From assembly GCA_964507395.1 (NCBI GenBank), contig CAZDQE010000001.1, forward strand, positions 1 to 64,000: a stretch of DNA of 64,000 nucleotides. The letters run 5' to 3'. The notes below the pieces were generated by a model. The model was given only the letters and a program-made list of their open reading frames with translations. It did no database searches and was not told where the DNA came from. Made by a program: the position numbers and the translations under genes. This document shows positions 24,974 through 33,491 of this stretch, piece after piece. Position 1 is the first letter of the stretch. Each line of letters opens with the position of its first letter. This stretch comes from SIG575 sp964507395 (GTDB lineage: Bacteria; Bacillota; Clostridia; Oscillospirales; Acutalibacteraceae).

Positions 24974-26245
24974 ATGAAACTCTTGGTCGTAGGCGGCGGC
25001 GGACGCGAGCACGCCATTATTAAGAAATTAAAAGAAAATAAAAACGTTGAAAAAATCTATGCTCTTCCCGGCAACGGCGGTATTGCAGAGGATGCAGAAT
25101 GTGTAGCTATCGGTGCAAAGGATATTGAAAAGCAGGTTGAATTTGCTAAAGCTAATAACATCGACTTTGCAGTTGTTGCTCCTGATGACCCACTCGTTTT
25201 AGGTGCAGTTGATGCACTGAACGCGGCGGGAATCAAATGCTTTGGTCCTACAAAGGCTGCAGCGATTATTGAGGGCAGTAAGGTTTTTTCGAAAAATCTC
25301 ATGAAAAAATACGGCATCCCCACTGCTGAATATGAGGTTTTCTCAGATGCGGAAGATGCTCTTAAATACATTGAAACCTGTCCCATTCCTACAGTTATCA
25401 AGGCTGACGGTCTTGCTCTCGGCAAAGGTGTTATAATCGCAATGACACGTGAAGAGGCCGTAGATGCTGTTAAGGAAATTATGGAGGACAAGGTCTTCGG
25501 TGAAAGCGGAAACAACATTGTTATTGAGGAATTCCTCACTGGCCCCGAGGTTTCCGTTCTGTCATTTACAGACGGCAACACAGTCGTTCCCATGATTTCT
25601 TCAATGGACCACAAACGTGCTCTTGACAGTGATGAAGGTCTTAATACAGGCGGTATGGGAACAATTGCTCCTAACCCTTATTACACTGATGATGTGGCAA
25701 AGGAGTGTATGGAAAAAATCTTCCTGCCCACAATTAATGCCATGAAAGAAGAGGGGAGAACTTTCAAGGGATGTCTCTATTTCGGACTTATGATTACTCC
25801 CAGAGGTCCTAAAGTTATTGAATATAACTGCCGTTTCGGTGACCCTGAAACACAGGTGGTTCTTCCTCTGCTTGAAAGCGATTTGCTGGATATCATGGTT
25901 GCGTGTGCAGACGGTACATTGGCAGATACAGAAGTCAAGTTTTCGGAGAAAAACGCTTGTTGCGTTGTTATGGCATCTGAGGGATATCCCAAAAAGTACG
26001 CTACAGGCTTTGAAATTAAAGCAGAAAAAGACGAAGCTTATGAGCTTTACATCGCAGGTGCAAAACTGTCAGGTGACGGAAAGCTTCTGACAGGCGGCGG
26101 ACGTGTTCTCGGAGTTGTTTCAACCGGCGAAACGCTTAAAGAAGCTGTTGATAAAGCTTATGAAAGCGTGAAAAAGGTCAGCTTTGATAACGCATTTTAC
26201 AGAAAAGATATCGGCAAAAAAGCACTCTTGAAAACGGAGGATTAA
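24974..26245 (+). CDS. purD: phosphoribosylamine-glycine ligase (GAR synthetase)
   Basis: ATP-grasp ligase joining phosphoribosylamine and glycine. Motifs: VVGGGGREHAI at the N terminus, KADGLALGKGV, DHKRALDSDEGLNTGGMG and YNCRFGDPE. 423 aa, standard length. GAGAGG precedes the ATG. It lies 3 nt before purL. Confidence 0.97.
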   Translation: MKLLVVGGGGREHAIIKKLKENKNVEKIYALPGNGGIAEDAECVAIGAKDIEKQVEFAKANNIDFAVVAPDDPLVLGAVDALNAAGIKCFGPTKAAAIIEGSKVFSKNLMKKYGIPTAEYEVFSDAEDALKYIETCPIPTVIKADGLALGKGVIIAMTREEAVDAVKEIMEDKVFGESGNNIVIEEFLTGPEVSVLSFTDGNTVVPMISSMDHKRALDSDEGLNTGGMGTIAPNPYYTDDVAKECMEKIFLPTINAMKEEGRTFKGCLYFGLMITPRGPKVIEYNCRFGDPETQVVLPLLESDLLDIMVACADGTLADTEVKFSEKNACCVVMASEGYPKKYATGFEIKAEKDEAYELYIAGAKLSGDGKLLTGGGRVLGVVSTGETLKEAVDKAYESVKKVSFDNAFYRKDIGKKALLKTED

Positions 26246-26248
26246 TAA

Positions 26249-29200
26249 ATGGTTTACAGAATTTTTGTAGAAAAAAAGAGCGGTCTTGAAAATGAAGCAA
26301 ATGCATTAAAACATGAAATCCGTTCGCTTCTTTCAATCAAAGGTCTTGAAAAGCTCAGAATTTTTAACAGATATGACGTTGAAAATATCGACGAAGAGCT
26401 TTTCGAAAAGAGCAAAATGACAGTTTTCGCTGAACCTCAGCTTGATAATATCAGTGATGATTTCACAGACGATGAAGCAATTATCTTTGCAACAGAATAT
26501 CTTCCCGGTCAGTTTGACCAGCGTGCAGATTCAGCAGCGCAGTGTGTCCAGATTATTTCTCAGGGTGAAAAGCCTACTGTCAGAACTGCAAAGGTTTATG
26601 CTCTCTATGGTGATATTTCAGATGCAGAGCTTGCTGAAATAAAAAAATACGTAATTAACCCCGTTGAGTCACGTGAGGCTACTCTTAAAAAGCCTGAAAC
26701 TCTCGCAAATAATTATGATATCCCCACAGAGGTTGAAACTCTTGACGGTTTTATCGACCTTGATAAAGACGGTTTGGCACAGTTTGTTAAATCCTACGGT
26801 CTCGCAATGGATAATGACGATATCAAATTCTGTCAGGATTATTTCAAATCAGAAAACAGAAACCCCACAATCACTGAAATCAGAATGATTGATACATACT
26901 GGTCAGATCATTGCCGTCATACAACATTCCTTACAACAATTGACAGCGTGAAGTTTGAGGACGAGCTTATTGAAAGCGCATGGGAACAGTACATAGCATC
27001 AAGAAAAGAGCTCGGCAGAACAAAGCCTGTTAATCTCATGGATGTTGCAACTTTAGCTACAAGGGTTCTTAAAGCTAACGGCAAACTTCCCAAGCTTGAT
27101 GAATCGGAAGAAATCAACGCTTGTACTGTAAAAATCACAGTAGATGTTGACGGAAAAGATGAAGAATGGCTTCTTCTCTTCAAAAATGAAACTCACAACC
27201 ATCCTACAGAAATTGAGCCCTTCGGCGGTGCCGCAACTTGTATCGGCGGTGCAATCCGTGACCCGCTTTCAGGTCGTTCTTATGTTTACGGTGCTATGCG
27301 TGTTACAGGTGCAGGCAACCCCTTAAAGAGCGTTGCCGAAACGATGAAGGGCAAGCTTCCTCAGAGAAAAATCGTAAGAACTGCAGCGGCAGGTTATTCA
27401 TCATACGGTAATCAGATTGGTCTTGCAACAGGTCAGGTCGATGAACTCTACCATGACGGCTATGTTGCAAAGAGAATGGAAATCGGTGCAGTTGTTGCGG
27501 CTGCTCCTGCTAAAAATGTACGCAGAGAACGTCCCGAAGACGGTGATATCGTAATTCTTCTCGGCGGCAGAACAGGACGTGACGGTTGCGGCGGTGCAAC
27601 AGGTTCTTCAAAATCACATACACTTGAATCTCTTGAATCCTGCGGTGCAGAAGTTCAGAAGGGTAATGCTCCCGAAGAGAGAAAGCTTCAGAGACTTTTC
27701 AGAAACGCAGAAGCATCATACCTTATCAAGCGTTGCAATGACTTCGGTGCAGGCGGTGTTTCCGTTGCTATAGGTGAACTTGCAGACGGTCTTGAAATTG
27801 ACCTCAATAAAGTTCCCAAGAAGTATGACGGTCTTGACGGCACAGAGCTTGCAATCAGTGAAAGTCAGGAAAGAATGGCAGTTGTGGTTGAAGAAAAGGA
27901 TGTTGCAAGATTCCTTGAGCTTGCATCTCTTGAAAACCTTGAAGCAACTCCCGTTGCAGTCGTTAAGGCTGAACCTCGTCTTGTAATGAACTGGAACGGC
28001 AAGAAGATTGTTGATATTTCAAGAGAATTCCTTAACTCAAACGGTGCAGAAAAGCACATTGATATTGCTCCCGTTAAACCTGAATGTTACAAGAAAACCG
28101 TAGACGGCTCATTTAAAGATAACATGGAAGCTCTGGCTTCTGACCTTAATGTCTGTTCAAAGAGAGGACTTTCTGAGCGTTTTGACTCAACAATCGGTGC
28201 AGGCACAGTCCTTATGCCCTTCGGCGGTAAGCATCAGCAAACACCCATTCAGGCAATGGTACACAAAATTTCAACTGAAAAAGCAAAAACAACAAGTTGT
28301 TCGCTTATGTCATGGGGCTACAATCCCTTTATTGCTGAAAAGAGTCCCTTCCACTCAGCGTACCTTGCAGTAATTGAATCGGTTTCAAAGCTTATTGCAA
28401 CAGGTGCTTCTTTTGAGGATGTTTATCTTACATTCCAGGAGTACTTTGAGAAACCTCTCAAATCACCTCAGCGCTGGGGCAAACCTCTCTCAGCACTTCT
28501 CGGTGCATTTAAGGCACAGCTTGAGCTTGAAATTGCTTCAATCGGCGGTAAAGACTCAATGAGCGGTTCTTTTGAAGATATTGATGTTCCGCCAACACTT
28601 GTATCTTTCGCAGTTACAACAGAAAAGGTTGACAGCATCGTATCTCCCGAATTCAAGGGTGCAGGACATAATGTATGTCTTGTGAAACCCGAATACGATG
28701 AAAACGGACTTCCTGTGACATCATCACTTAAAGAGGTTTTCGCAAAGGTAAATAACCTTCTCTCAAGCGGCAAAGCACTTGCAGCATATACACCTACACT
28801 CGGAGGTGTTGCAGAAGCAGTTATGAAAATGTGCTTCGGTAACGATATCGGCTTTAAGTTTGAAGAAAATATTTCTGATGATGAAATCTTCGGTTACAAC
28901 TACGGCTCATTTGTTCTTGAAATGGCTGACGATACTGTTGAAGGAAATCTTCTCGGTAAAACAACTGAGGAAAAAGCAATCGTCAAAGGCGCTGATGCAG
29001 TTTGCCTTAATGATCTTCTTAAAATTTACGAAGATAAGCTTGAGCCCATTTACTCATGCAATATTCCCACAGAGGGCAAGGAAATTCCTGCATTCTCTTA
29101 CGAAGCAACTGAAAGAAAAGCACCTGCAATAAAGTGTGCAAAACCGAAGGTTCTTATTCCTGTATTCCCGGGTACAAACTGTGAATACGATTCAGCAAAG

Positions 29201-29938
29201 GCTATGGAATACGCAGGCGCAGAAGCTGAAATCATCGTTCTCAATAACCTGACATCTGATGGCATTTCAAGAAGTGTTGAACGCTTTGCTTCTTCTCTTG
29301 AAACTGCTCAGATGGTATTTGTACCCGGCGGTTTCTCAGGCGGTGACGAACCTGACGGTTCAGGTAAATTCATCACAGCATTCTTCCGTAACGCAGCAGT
29401 TAAAGACGGCGTAACAAACCTTCTCGAAAACCGTGACGGTCTTATGTGCGGTATCTGTAACGGCTTCCAGGCGCTTATCAAGCTTGGTCTTGTACCTTAT
29501 GGTAAGATTATTGACACAGATGAAAATTGCCCCACACTTACCTTCAATACAATCGGACGTCACCAGTCAAGACTTGTGAGAACACGAATTGCATCAAATA
29601 AGTCACCCTGGCTGTCAGCAACAAATGTGGGTGATGTTTACACAGTGCCGATTTCACACGGTGAAGGTCGTTTCCTTGCAAGTGATGAGCTTATTAAGAA
29701 ACTTGCCGAAAACGGTCAGATTGCAACTCAGTATGTTGACCTTGACGGAGTACCTACTGATGACATCCGTTTCAATCCCAATAACTCAGCTTTCGCAATT
29801 GAAGGTATTACATCACCTGACGGCAGAGTATTCGGTAAGATGGGTCACTCAGAGCGTAAAGGCTACGGACTTTACAAAAATGTTGACGGTATCTTCGATA
29901 TGCAGATGTTTGAATCAGCAGTAAAATATTTTAAATAA
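26249..29938 (+). CDS. purL: phosphoribosylformylglycinamidine synthase, large single-chain form
   Basis: Converts FGAR to FGAM with ATP and glutamine. The 1229-aa chain joins PurS-like, PurL-like and PurQ-like parts. The synthetase half shows YWSDHCRHTTF and FKNETHNHPT, and the C-terminal glutaminase shows FPGTNCEYD, the nucleophile in CGICNGFQ (about C1070) and SHGEGRF. No separate purS or purQ is needed. A strong terminator follows. Confidence 0.97.
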   Translation: MVYRIFVEKKSGLENEANALKHEIRSLLSIKGLEKLRIFNRYDVENIDEELFEKSKMTVFAEPQLDNISDDFTDDEAIIFATEYLPGQFDQRADSAAQCVQIISQGEKPTVRTAKVYALYGDISDAELAEIKKYVINPVESREATLKKPETLANNYDIPTEVETLDGFIDLDKDGLAQFVKSYGLAMDNDDIKFCQDYFKSENRNPTITEIRMIDTYWSDHCRHTTFLTTIDSVKFEDELIESAWEQYIASRKELGRTKPVNLMDVATLATRVLKANGKLPKLDESEEINACTVKITVDVDGKDEEWLLLFKNETHNHPTEIEPFGGAATCIGGAIRDPLSGRSYVYGAMRVTGAGNPLKSVAETMKGKLPQRKIVRTAAAGYSSYGNQIGLATGQVDELYHDGYVAKRMEIGAVVAAAPAKNVRRERPEDGDIVILLGGRTGRDGCGGATGSSKSHTLESLESCGAEVQKGNAPEERKLQRLFRNAEASYLIKRCNDFGAGGVSVAIGELADGLEIDLNKVPKKYDGLDGTELAISESQERMAVVVEEKDVARFLELASLENLEATPVAVVKAEPRLVMNWNGKKIVDISREFLNSNGAEKHIDIAPVKPECYKKTVDGSFKDNMEALASDLNVCSKRGLSERFDSTIGAGTVLMPFGGKHQQTPIQAMVHKISTEKAKTTSCSLMSWGYNPFIAEKSPFHSAYLAVIESVSKLIATGASFEDVYLTFQEYFEKPLKSPQRWGKPLSALLGAFKAQLELEIASIGGKDSMSGSFEDIDVPPTLVSFAVTTEKVDSIVSPEFKGAGHNVCLVKPEYDENGLPVTSSLKEVFAKVNNLLSSGKALAAYTPTLGGVAEAVMKMCFGNDIGFKFEENISDDEIFGYNYGSFVLEMADDTVEGNLLGKTTEEKAIVKGADAVCLNDLLKIYEDKLEPIYSCNIPTEGKEIPAFSYEATERKAPAIKCAKPKVLIPVFPGTNCEYDSAKAMEYAGAEAEIIVLNNLTSDGISRSVERFASSLETAQMVFVPGGFSGGDEPDGSGKFITAFFRNAAVKDGVTNLLENRDGLMCGICNGFQALIKLGLVPYGKIIDTDENCPTLTFNTIGRHQSRLVRTRIASNKSPWLSATNVGDVYTVPISHGEGRFLASDELIKKLAENGQIATQYVDLDGVPTDDIRFNPNNSAFAIEGITSPDGRVFGKMGHSERKGYGLYKNVDGIFDMQMFESAVKYFK

Positions 29939-29945
29939 TAAATTT

Positions 29946-29976
29946 CAGCGGAGATTTCAACATCTCCGCTGTTTTT
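29946..29976 (+). terminator. strong terminator after purL
   Basis: Perfect 10-bp stem CAGCGGAGAT / ATCTCCGCTG with loop TTCAAC and TTTTT. It ends 15 nt before the next start codon. Confidence 0.9.
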
Positions 29977-29991
29977 CGGAAGGAAAAATAA

Positions 29992-31713
29992 ATGGAAAAA
30001 TCTTTTGAAAATCTCTATTTATCATCGGAAATTCAAAGAGCCGTTGACGATATGGGATTTAAGGAAATGACCGATATACAGGCAAAAGCTATACCTCTTA
30101 TCAGAACAGGCGCTGATGTTATCGGACGTTCACAGACAGGTACGGGTAAAACTGTAGCCTTTGCAATTCCTGCACTTGAAACTCTCGATACCGACCTTGA
30201 AAAGGTGCAGATTATAATTCTCTGTCCCACACGCGAGCTTGCAATGCAGGGAGCAGGGGAAATCAAAAAACTTTCACGCTTTATGAATAAGGTCAAGGTC
30301 TGCGATGTTTATGGCGGTGCCGCGATGGACAGGCAGATTATGAAACTAAAAAAAGCAAATATCGTTATCGGTACACCGGGCAGAATTATGGACCACATGA
30401 GGAGAAGGACTCTGAAACTTCACAATGTGAAAATGGTCGTTCTCGATGAGGCTGATGAAATGCTCAGCATGGGTTTCAGGGAGGATATAGAAGAAATCCT
30501 CTCTCATACTCCCGATGACAGGCAGACGGTTCTCTTTTCAGCTACAATGCCGAAAGAAATTCTGGAGATTACCGAAAAATTTCAGAAAAATCCTCTGATG
30601 ATTGAAATTCAGTCTCAGAGCATGACCGTCGAGCACATAAAGCAGAGTTTTATTGAGGTTCCCATGGGTAAAAAGATGGATGCACTGAATATGCTTCTTC
30701 GTTATTTTGCGCCCAAAAGAGCGATGATTTTCTGTAATACCAAGGTAATGGTTGAGGATTTAGGTAAATATCTTAAAGAAAACGGCTTTAATTCTGAGGG
30801 ACTTCACGGTGATATGCAGCAGTCCTCAAGAACGCGTGTTATGGATTCTTTCAAATCAGGTCTAAGCAACATTCTTATTGCAACGGATGTGGCTGCAAGA
30901 GGTATTGATGTAAACGACATTGACTTTGTTTTTAACTATGACATTCCTCAGAACAGAGAATATTACGTTCACCGAATCGGCAGAACAGGAAGAGCAGGCA
31001 AAACAGGTACTGCTGTTACAATCTGCAGCGGCAGACGTCAGATAACTGCAATTAAAGATATTGCACGCAGTACAAAATCTGAGATTGAACGGCTTGATTT
31101 GCCAAGTACAGATGACCTTAGAAATAAGCTTGCAGAAAGAGAGCTTGCATCTCTCAGAGAACAGCTCGACATTAATGTTGATGAACGCTATAATAAGCTT
31201 CTGAATGAGCTTCTCAGCGAAGGAATTTCCCTTTATGATTTAAGCGCAAAGCTTCTGCAGATTATCATGGGCGATAAAATGGAGCAGATTTCTTCTCTTG
31301 AATCCTTTGGAGGGAAGAAAAGGGGAGACGATAAGGATTTCTGCAAGATTATTATTTCAATCGGCAGAAACAGACGTGTTGCACCTAATCATATTATGTG
31401 TGCAATTGCCGACAGAACGGGTATTTCAGGTAAGGAAATCGGAAAAATTGAAATCTATGATGACCATACAATTGTGGGAATTCCGAAAGACAAGGCTGAT
31501 GAAATTATTCTTAAAATGATAGGCTGTAAAATTAACAGCCACATAGTTGAAACAGGTGTCTACAATGAAAAGAAAACAACAGTGAAACCTGAAAAGCAAC
31601 AAAGAAATTTCAGCAAAGAAAGACCTAAACAGAGTAAGGAAAAATCATTTAAACAGAAAAAAGAGAAGTCTTTCAGAAAACCGAAAGACAAAGTAAAAAG
31701 GAAAAGAAAATAA
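29992..31713 (+). CDS. DEAD-box RNA helicase with DbpA-type RNA-binding domain
   Basis: 573-aa ATP-dependent RNA helicase. Motifs: Walker A SQTGTGKT (47-54), PTREL, TPGR, DEAD (152-155), SAT, and HRIGRTGRAG in the second RecA domain. Residues of about 443-520 resemble the DbpA RNA-binding domain, which targets 23S rRNA hairpin 92 in DbpA/YxiN, so ribosome assembly is likely. The tail is strongly basic (RKRK). No promoter is evident between the purL terminator and the start, so expression may depend on read-through or on a promoter inside purL. Confidence 0.93.
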   Translation: MEKSFENLYLSSEIQRAVDDMGFKEMTDIQAKAIPLIRTGADVIGRSQTGTGKTVAFAIPALETLDTDLEKVQIIILCPTRELAMQGAGEIKKLSRFMNKVKVCDVYGGAAMDRQIMKLKKANIVIGTPGRIMDHMRRRTLKLHNVKMVVLDEADEMLSMGFREDIEEILSHTPDDRQTVLFSATMPKEILEITEKFQKNPLMIEIQSQSMTVEHIKQSFIEVPMGKKMDALNMLLRYFAPKRAMIFCNTKVMVEDLGKYLKENGFNSEGLHGDMQQSSRTRVMDSFKSGLSNILIATDVAARGIDVNDIDFVFNYDIPQNREYYVHRIGRTGRAGKTGTAVTICSGRRQITAIKDIARSTKSEIERLDLPSTDDLRNKLAERELASLREQLDINVDERYNKLLNELLSEGISLYDLSAKLLQIIMGDKMEQISSLESFGGKKRGDDKDFCKIIISIGRNRRVAPNHIMCAIADRTGISGKEIGKIEIYDDHTIVGIPKDKADEIILKMIGCKINSHIVETGVYNEKKTTVKPEKQQRNFSKERPKQSKEKSFKQKKEKSFRKPKDKVKRKRK

Positions 31714-31717
31714 AAAA

Positions 31718-31760
31718 TGCCCCTCAACATCAACGCTAGGCATTGGTGTCGAGGGATTAA
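31718..31760. terminator. bidirectional terminator between helicase and lipase genes
   Basis: 31721-31733 pairs with 31743-31755 in 12 of 13 positions, with A residues before the stem and AT-rich sequence after it. It serves the convergent genes on both strands. Confidence 0.75.
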
Positions 31761-31762
31761 TT

Positions 31763-33001
31763 TTAATCTTCAAGAGACATGAGCATTTCTGACATTTCAT
31801 CGTAGAAATCATGAAGCTTCTGTTTGTTTGAAAAAAGTCCGATTGGTGTGCCGTGGTCGCCCTTTTGCGTTGGCATTATATTCCATATACCGCTTTGAAT
31901 TGTGCCGTCATATTCCTTTGCAGGTTCATCAAGGGGATTCTTTGCTGAAACGGTGTTTACAAGACCGTCATTTGAAAGCCAGCTATCGTCAAAATCAATT
32001 CCGTTTGAATCTTCGGGAACACCGTAAATTCTTAAGAGCAAACCTGTTAAGGAAAGGAAGATAAAATCAGTGTTTATGGGAAGCTTGCATATTTCATCGG
32101 TTGCATCAAAGGTGTAGCAGAAATAGTTTATGTTTTCGCTGATTTCTATAGTTTTATTAAGCTTTTGTGCGCCTTCAAAAGAAAGGTCAACAACGACTCC
32201 ATCCCCCGAGTTCCCAAATTTATCAATTGCTGCTAATAGCTTCTCGTCAGCGGTTCTTTCGCCGGGTATGCAGGTAAGACCGAACTGTTCAAGATGAAAG
32301 TCAACAAGAATGCCGTTCAGAAAACTTCTGCCCATAATTCCTGCATAGCAGCTTGCCAATAACTCAAGTAAAGGTCTTAAGTAAAGTATTTCTGCAACGT
32401 CATAAGTTGTTGTGCCGTTGTTAGGTGAGCATATTGTGGTAACGCTTTCAACAAGATTTTCTTTACCGCCTGTGAAAAGACCGGAAATTGAATCCTTATC
32501 GGTTAAAGCAATCTCGTTTTCATCACCGTATGTCAGTAGGTGTGCAAGAAGTCTGACAGCCTGTCCGCCGTGGCTGTGACCGATAAGATGAACTTTATTG
32601 TTTTCGCTCCAATCAGGAACAAGAGCCTGGTCGTAAGTTCTTCCGTATCTCGAGTGACCGTGTTCAGCAGCATGAAATTCGCCGTAGTCAACTGTTGTTC
32701 CCGTAAGCTGTGCATAAATTTCGCAAGCGTTGTCCCATGCACTGGAAATCGGACCGACTGAAACATCGTAGCACTCTATGTTGTTATTTCGGAGATATTT
32801 CATCAGGCTTCCTGTTGTACCGCCCCAGTAAGGGAGAATTTTGTTGATGCCTTCATCTTGTCCCCAGCCGAACATACCGTGTACAAAAATAAACGGGTAC
32901 TTGTTTTCACTTTTGTTTTCTTCTGCAAAAGCCGTTAATGTAACGGAAAACATAATACAGAGAGAAAGCAAAAGTGCAATTATTCTCTTTGTAGTTTTCA
33001 T
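31763..33001 (-). CDS. secreted triacylglycerol lipase (family I.5-like)
   Basis: Extracellular alpha/beta hydrolase. From ATG 33001 the protein has 412 aa with a signal peptide (about 1-26, KR then a hydrophobic core, cleavage after AFA). The oxyanion segment FVHGMFGWG (39-47) and nucleophile elbow GHSHGG with Ser143 are present. The HGHSRYGRTY block around 114-123 resembles the zinc-binding region of Geobacillus/Staphylococcus lipases. A C-terminal GDHGTP probably carries the catalytic His. AAAGGA precedes this start; the frame extends 14 codons further but the signal peptide fits ATG 33001. Confidence 0.9.
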   Translation of the reverse strand: MKTTKRIIALLLSLCIMFSVTLTAFAEENKSENKYPFIFVHGMFGWGQDEGINKILPYWGGTTGSLMKYLRNNNIECYDVSVGPISSAWDNACEIYAQLTGTTVDYGEFHAAEHGHSRYGRTYDQALVPDWSENNKVHLIGHSHGGQAVRLLAHLLTYGDENEIALTDKDSISGLFTGGKENLVESVTTICSPNNGTTTYDVAEILYLRPLLELLASCYAGIMGRSFLNGILVDFHLEQFGLTCIPGERTADEKLLAAIDKFGNSGDGVVVDLSFEGAQKLNKTIEISENINYFCYTFDATDEICKLPINTDFIFLSLTGLLLRIYGVPEDSNGIDFDDSWLSNDGLVNTVSAKNPLDEPAKEYDGTIQSGIWNIMPTQKGDHGTPIGLFSNKQKLHDFYDEMSEMLMSLED

Positions 33002-33110
33002 GATATACACATCCTTTCTGCATATTTTAATTGTAGAACTCAAATGTTAACAAAAGATTTACCAAAAATTAAAATTTGTTAGTGAAATTGTTAATTAAAC
33101 ATCTGTAATG

Positions 33111-33140
33111 ATTATAACAGAACTGTTTTTACTGTTGCAA
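33111..33140 (-). promoter_or_regulatory. lipase promoter
   Basis: Reading leftward, TTGCAA (33135-33140) and TATAAT (33111-33116) with an 18-bp spacer. The resulting 5' leader is about 105 nt. Confidence 0.65.
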
Positions 33141-33180
33141 TTACATCAAAATTAAAAAGTATAAATTTTTGTTTTAAAAC

Positions 33181-33209
33181 TTGACTAAATGTAAATAATG
33201 TTATATAAT
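33181..33209 (+). promoter_or_regulatory. alaS promoter
   Basis: TTGACT (33181-33186), 17-bp spacer, TATAAT (33204-33209), about 20 nt before the T-box leader. Confidence 0.85.
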
Positions 33210-33229
33210 TTATAAGATATTTTAAAGGT

Positions 33230-33456
33230 TATGATGAGTTTAGTTTTTTATCCGACGCTGACAGAGAGGGAAGTCGCGGCTGAAAGCTTCCTGCGTGATT
33301 CGGTAAAAAACATGCCGGCTCTGAACTGCCTGCGATGAGCAGTGCCGTACGCTTGCGTTAAAAGCAAATTGAGTGGTGCTTTTTGCACAATTCGGGTGGT
33401 ACCGCAGGGCTTTGCCTTGTCCCGATTTGTTTGCAGGGGGCATTATATTTTTTGTA
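33230..33456 (+). promoter_or_regulatory. T-box leader of alaS
   Basis: The conserved T-box GGGTGGTACCGC lies at 33394-33405. Stem I features include GACAGAGAGGGAAG (33268-33281), and a stem III-like GTGC/GCAC pair lies at 33377-33388. ATTCGGG (33390-33396) can pair with CCCGAT (33421-33426) to form the antiterminator region. A G-rich stem followed by ATTATATTTTTTG (near 33440-33455) may be the terminator. The gene predicts an alanine specifier (GCN); GCC within GAACTGCC is a candidate, assigned with low confidence. Uncharged tRNA-Ala would raise expression. Confidence 0.9.
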
Positions 33457-33491
33457 AATAAATATTTAATATATTTAAGGAGTAATCAATT

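Noticed and set aside
29940..29992. Riboswitch before the DEAD-box gene
   Set aside because: Only a simple terminator hairpin fits in the space; there is no room for an aptamer.
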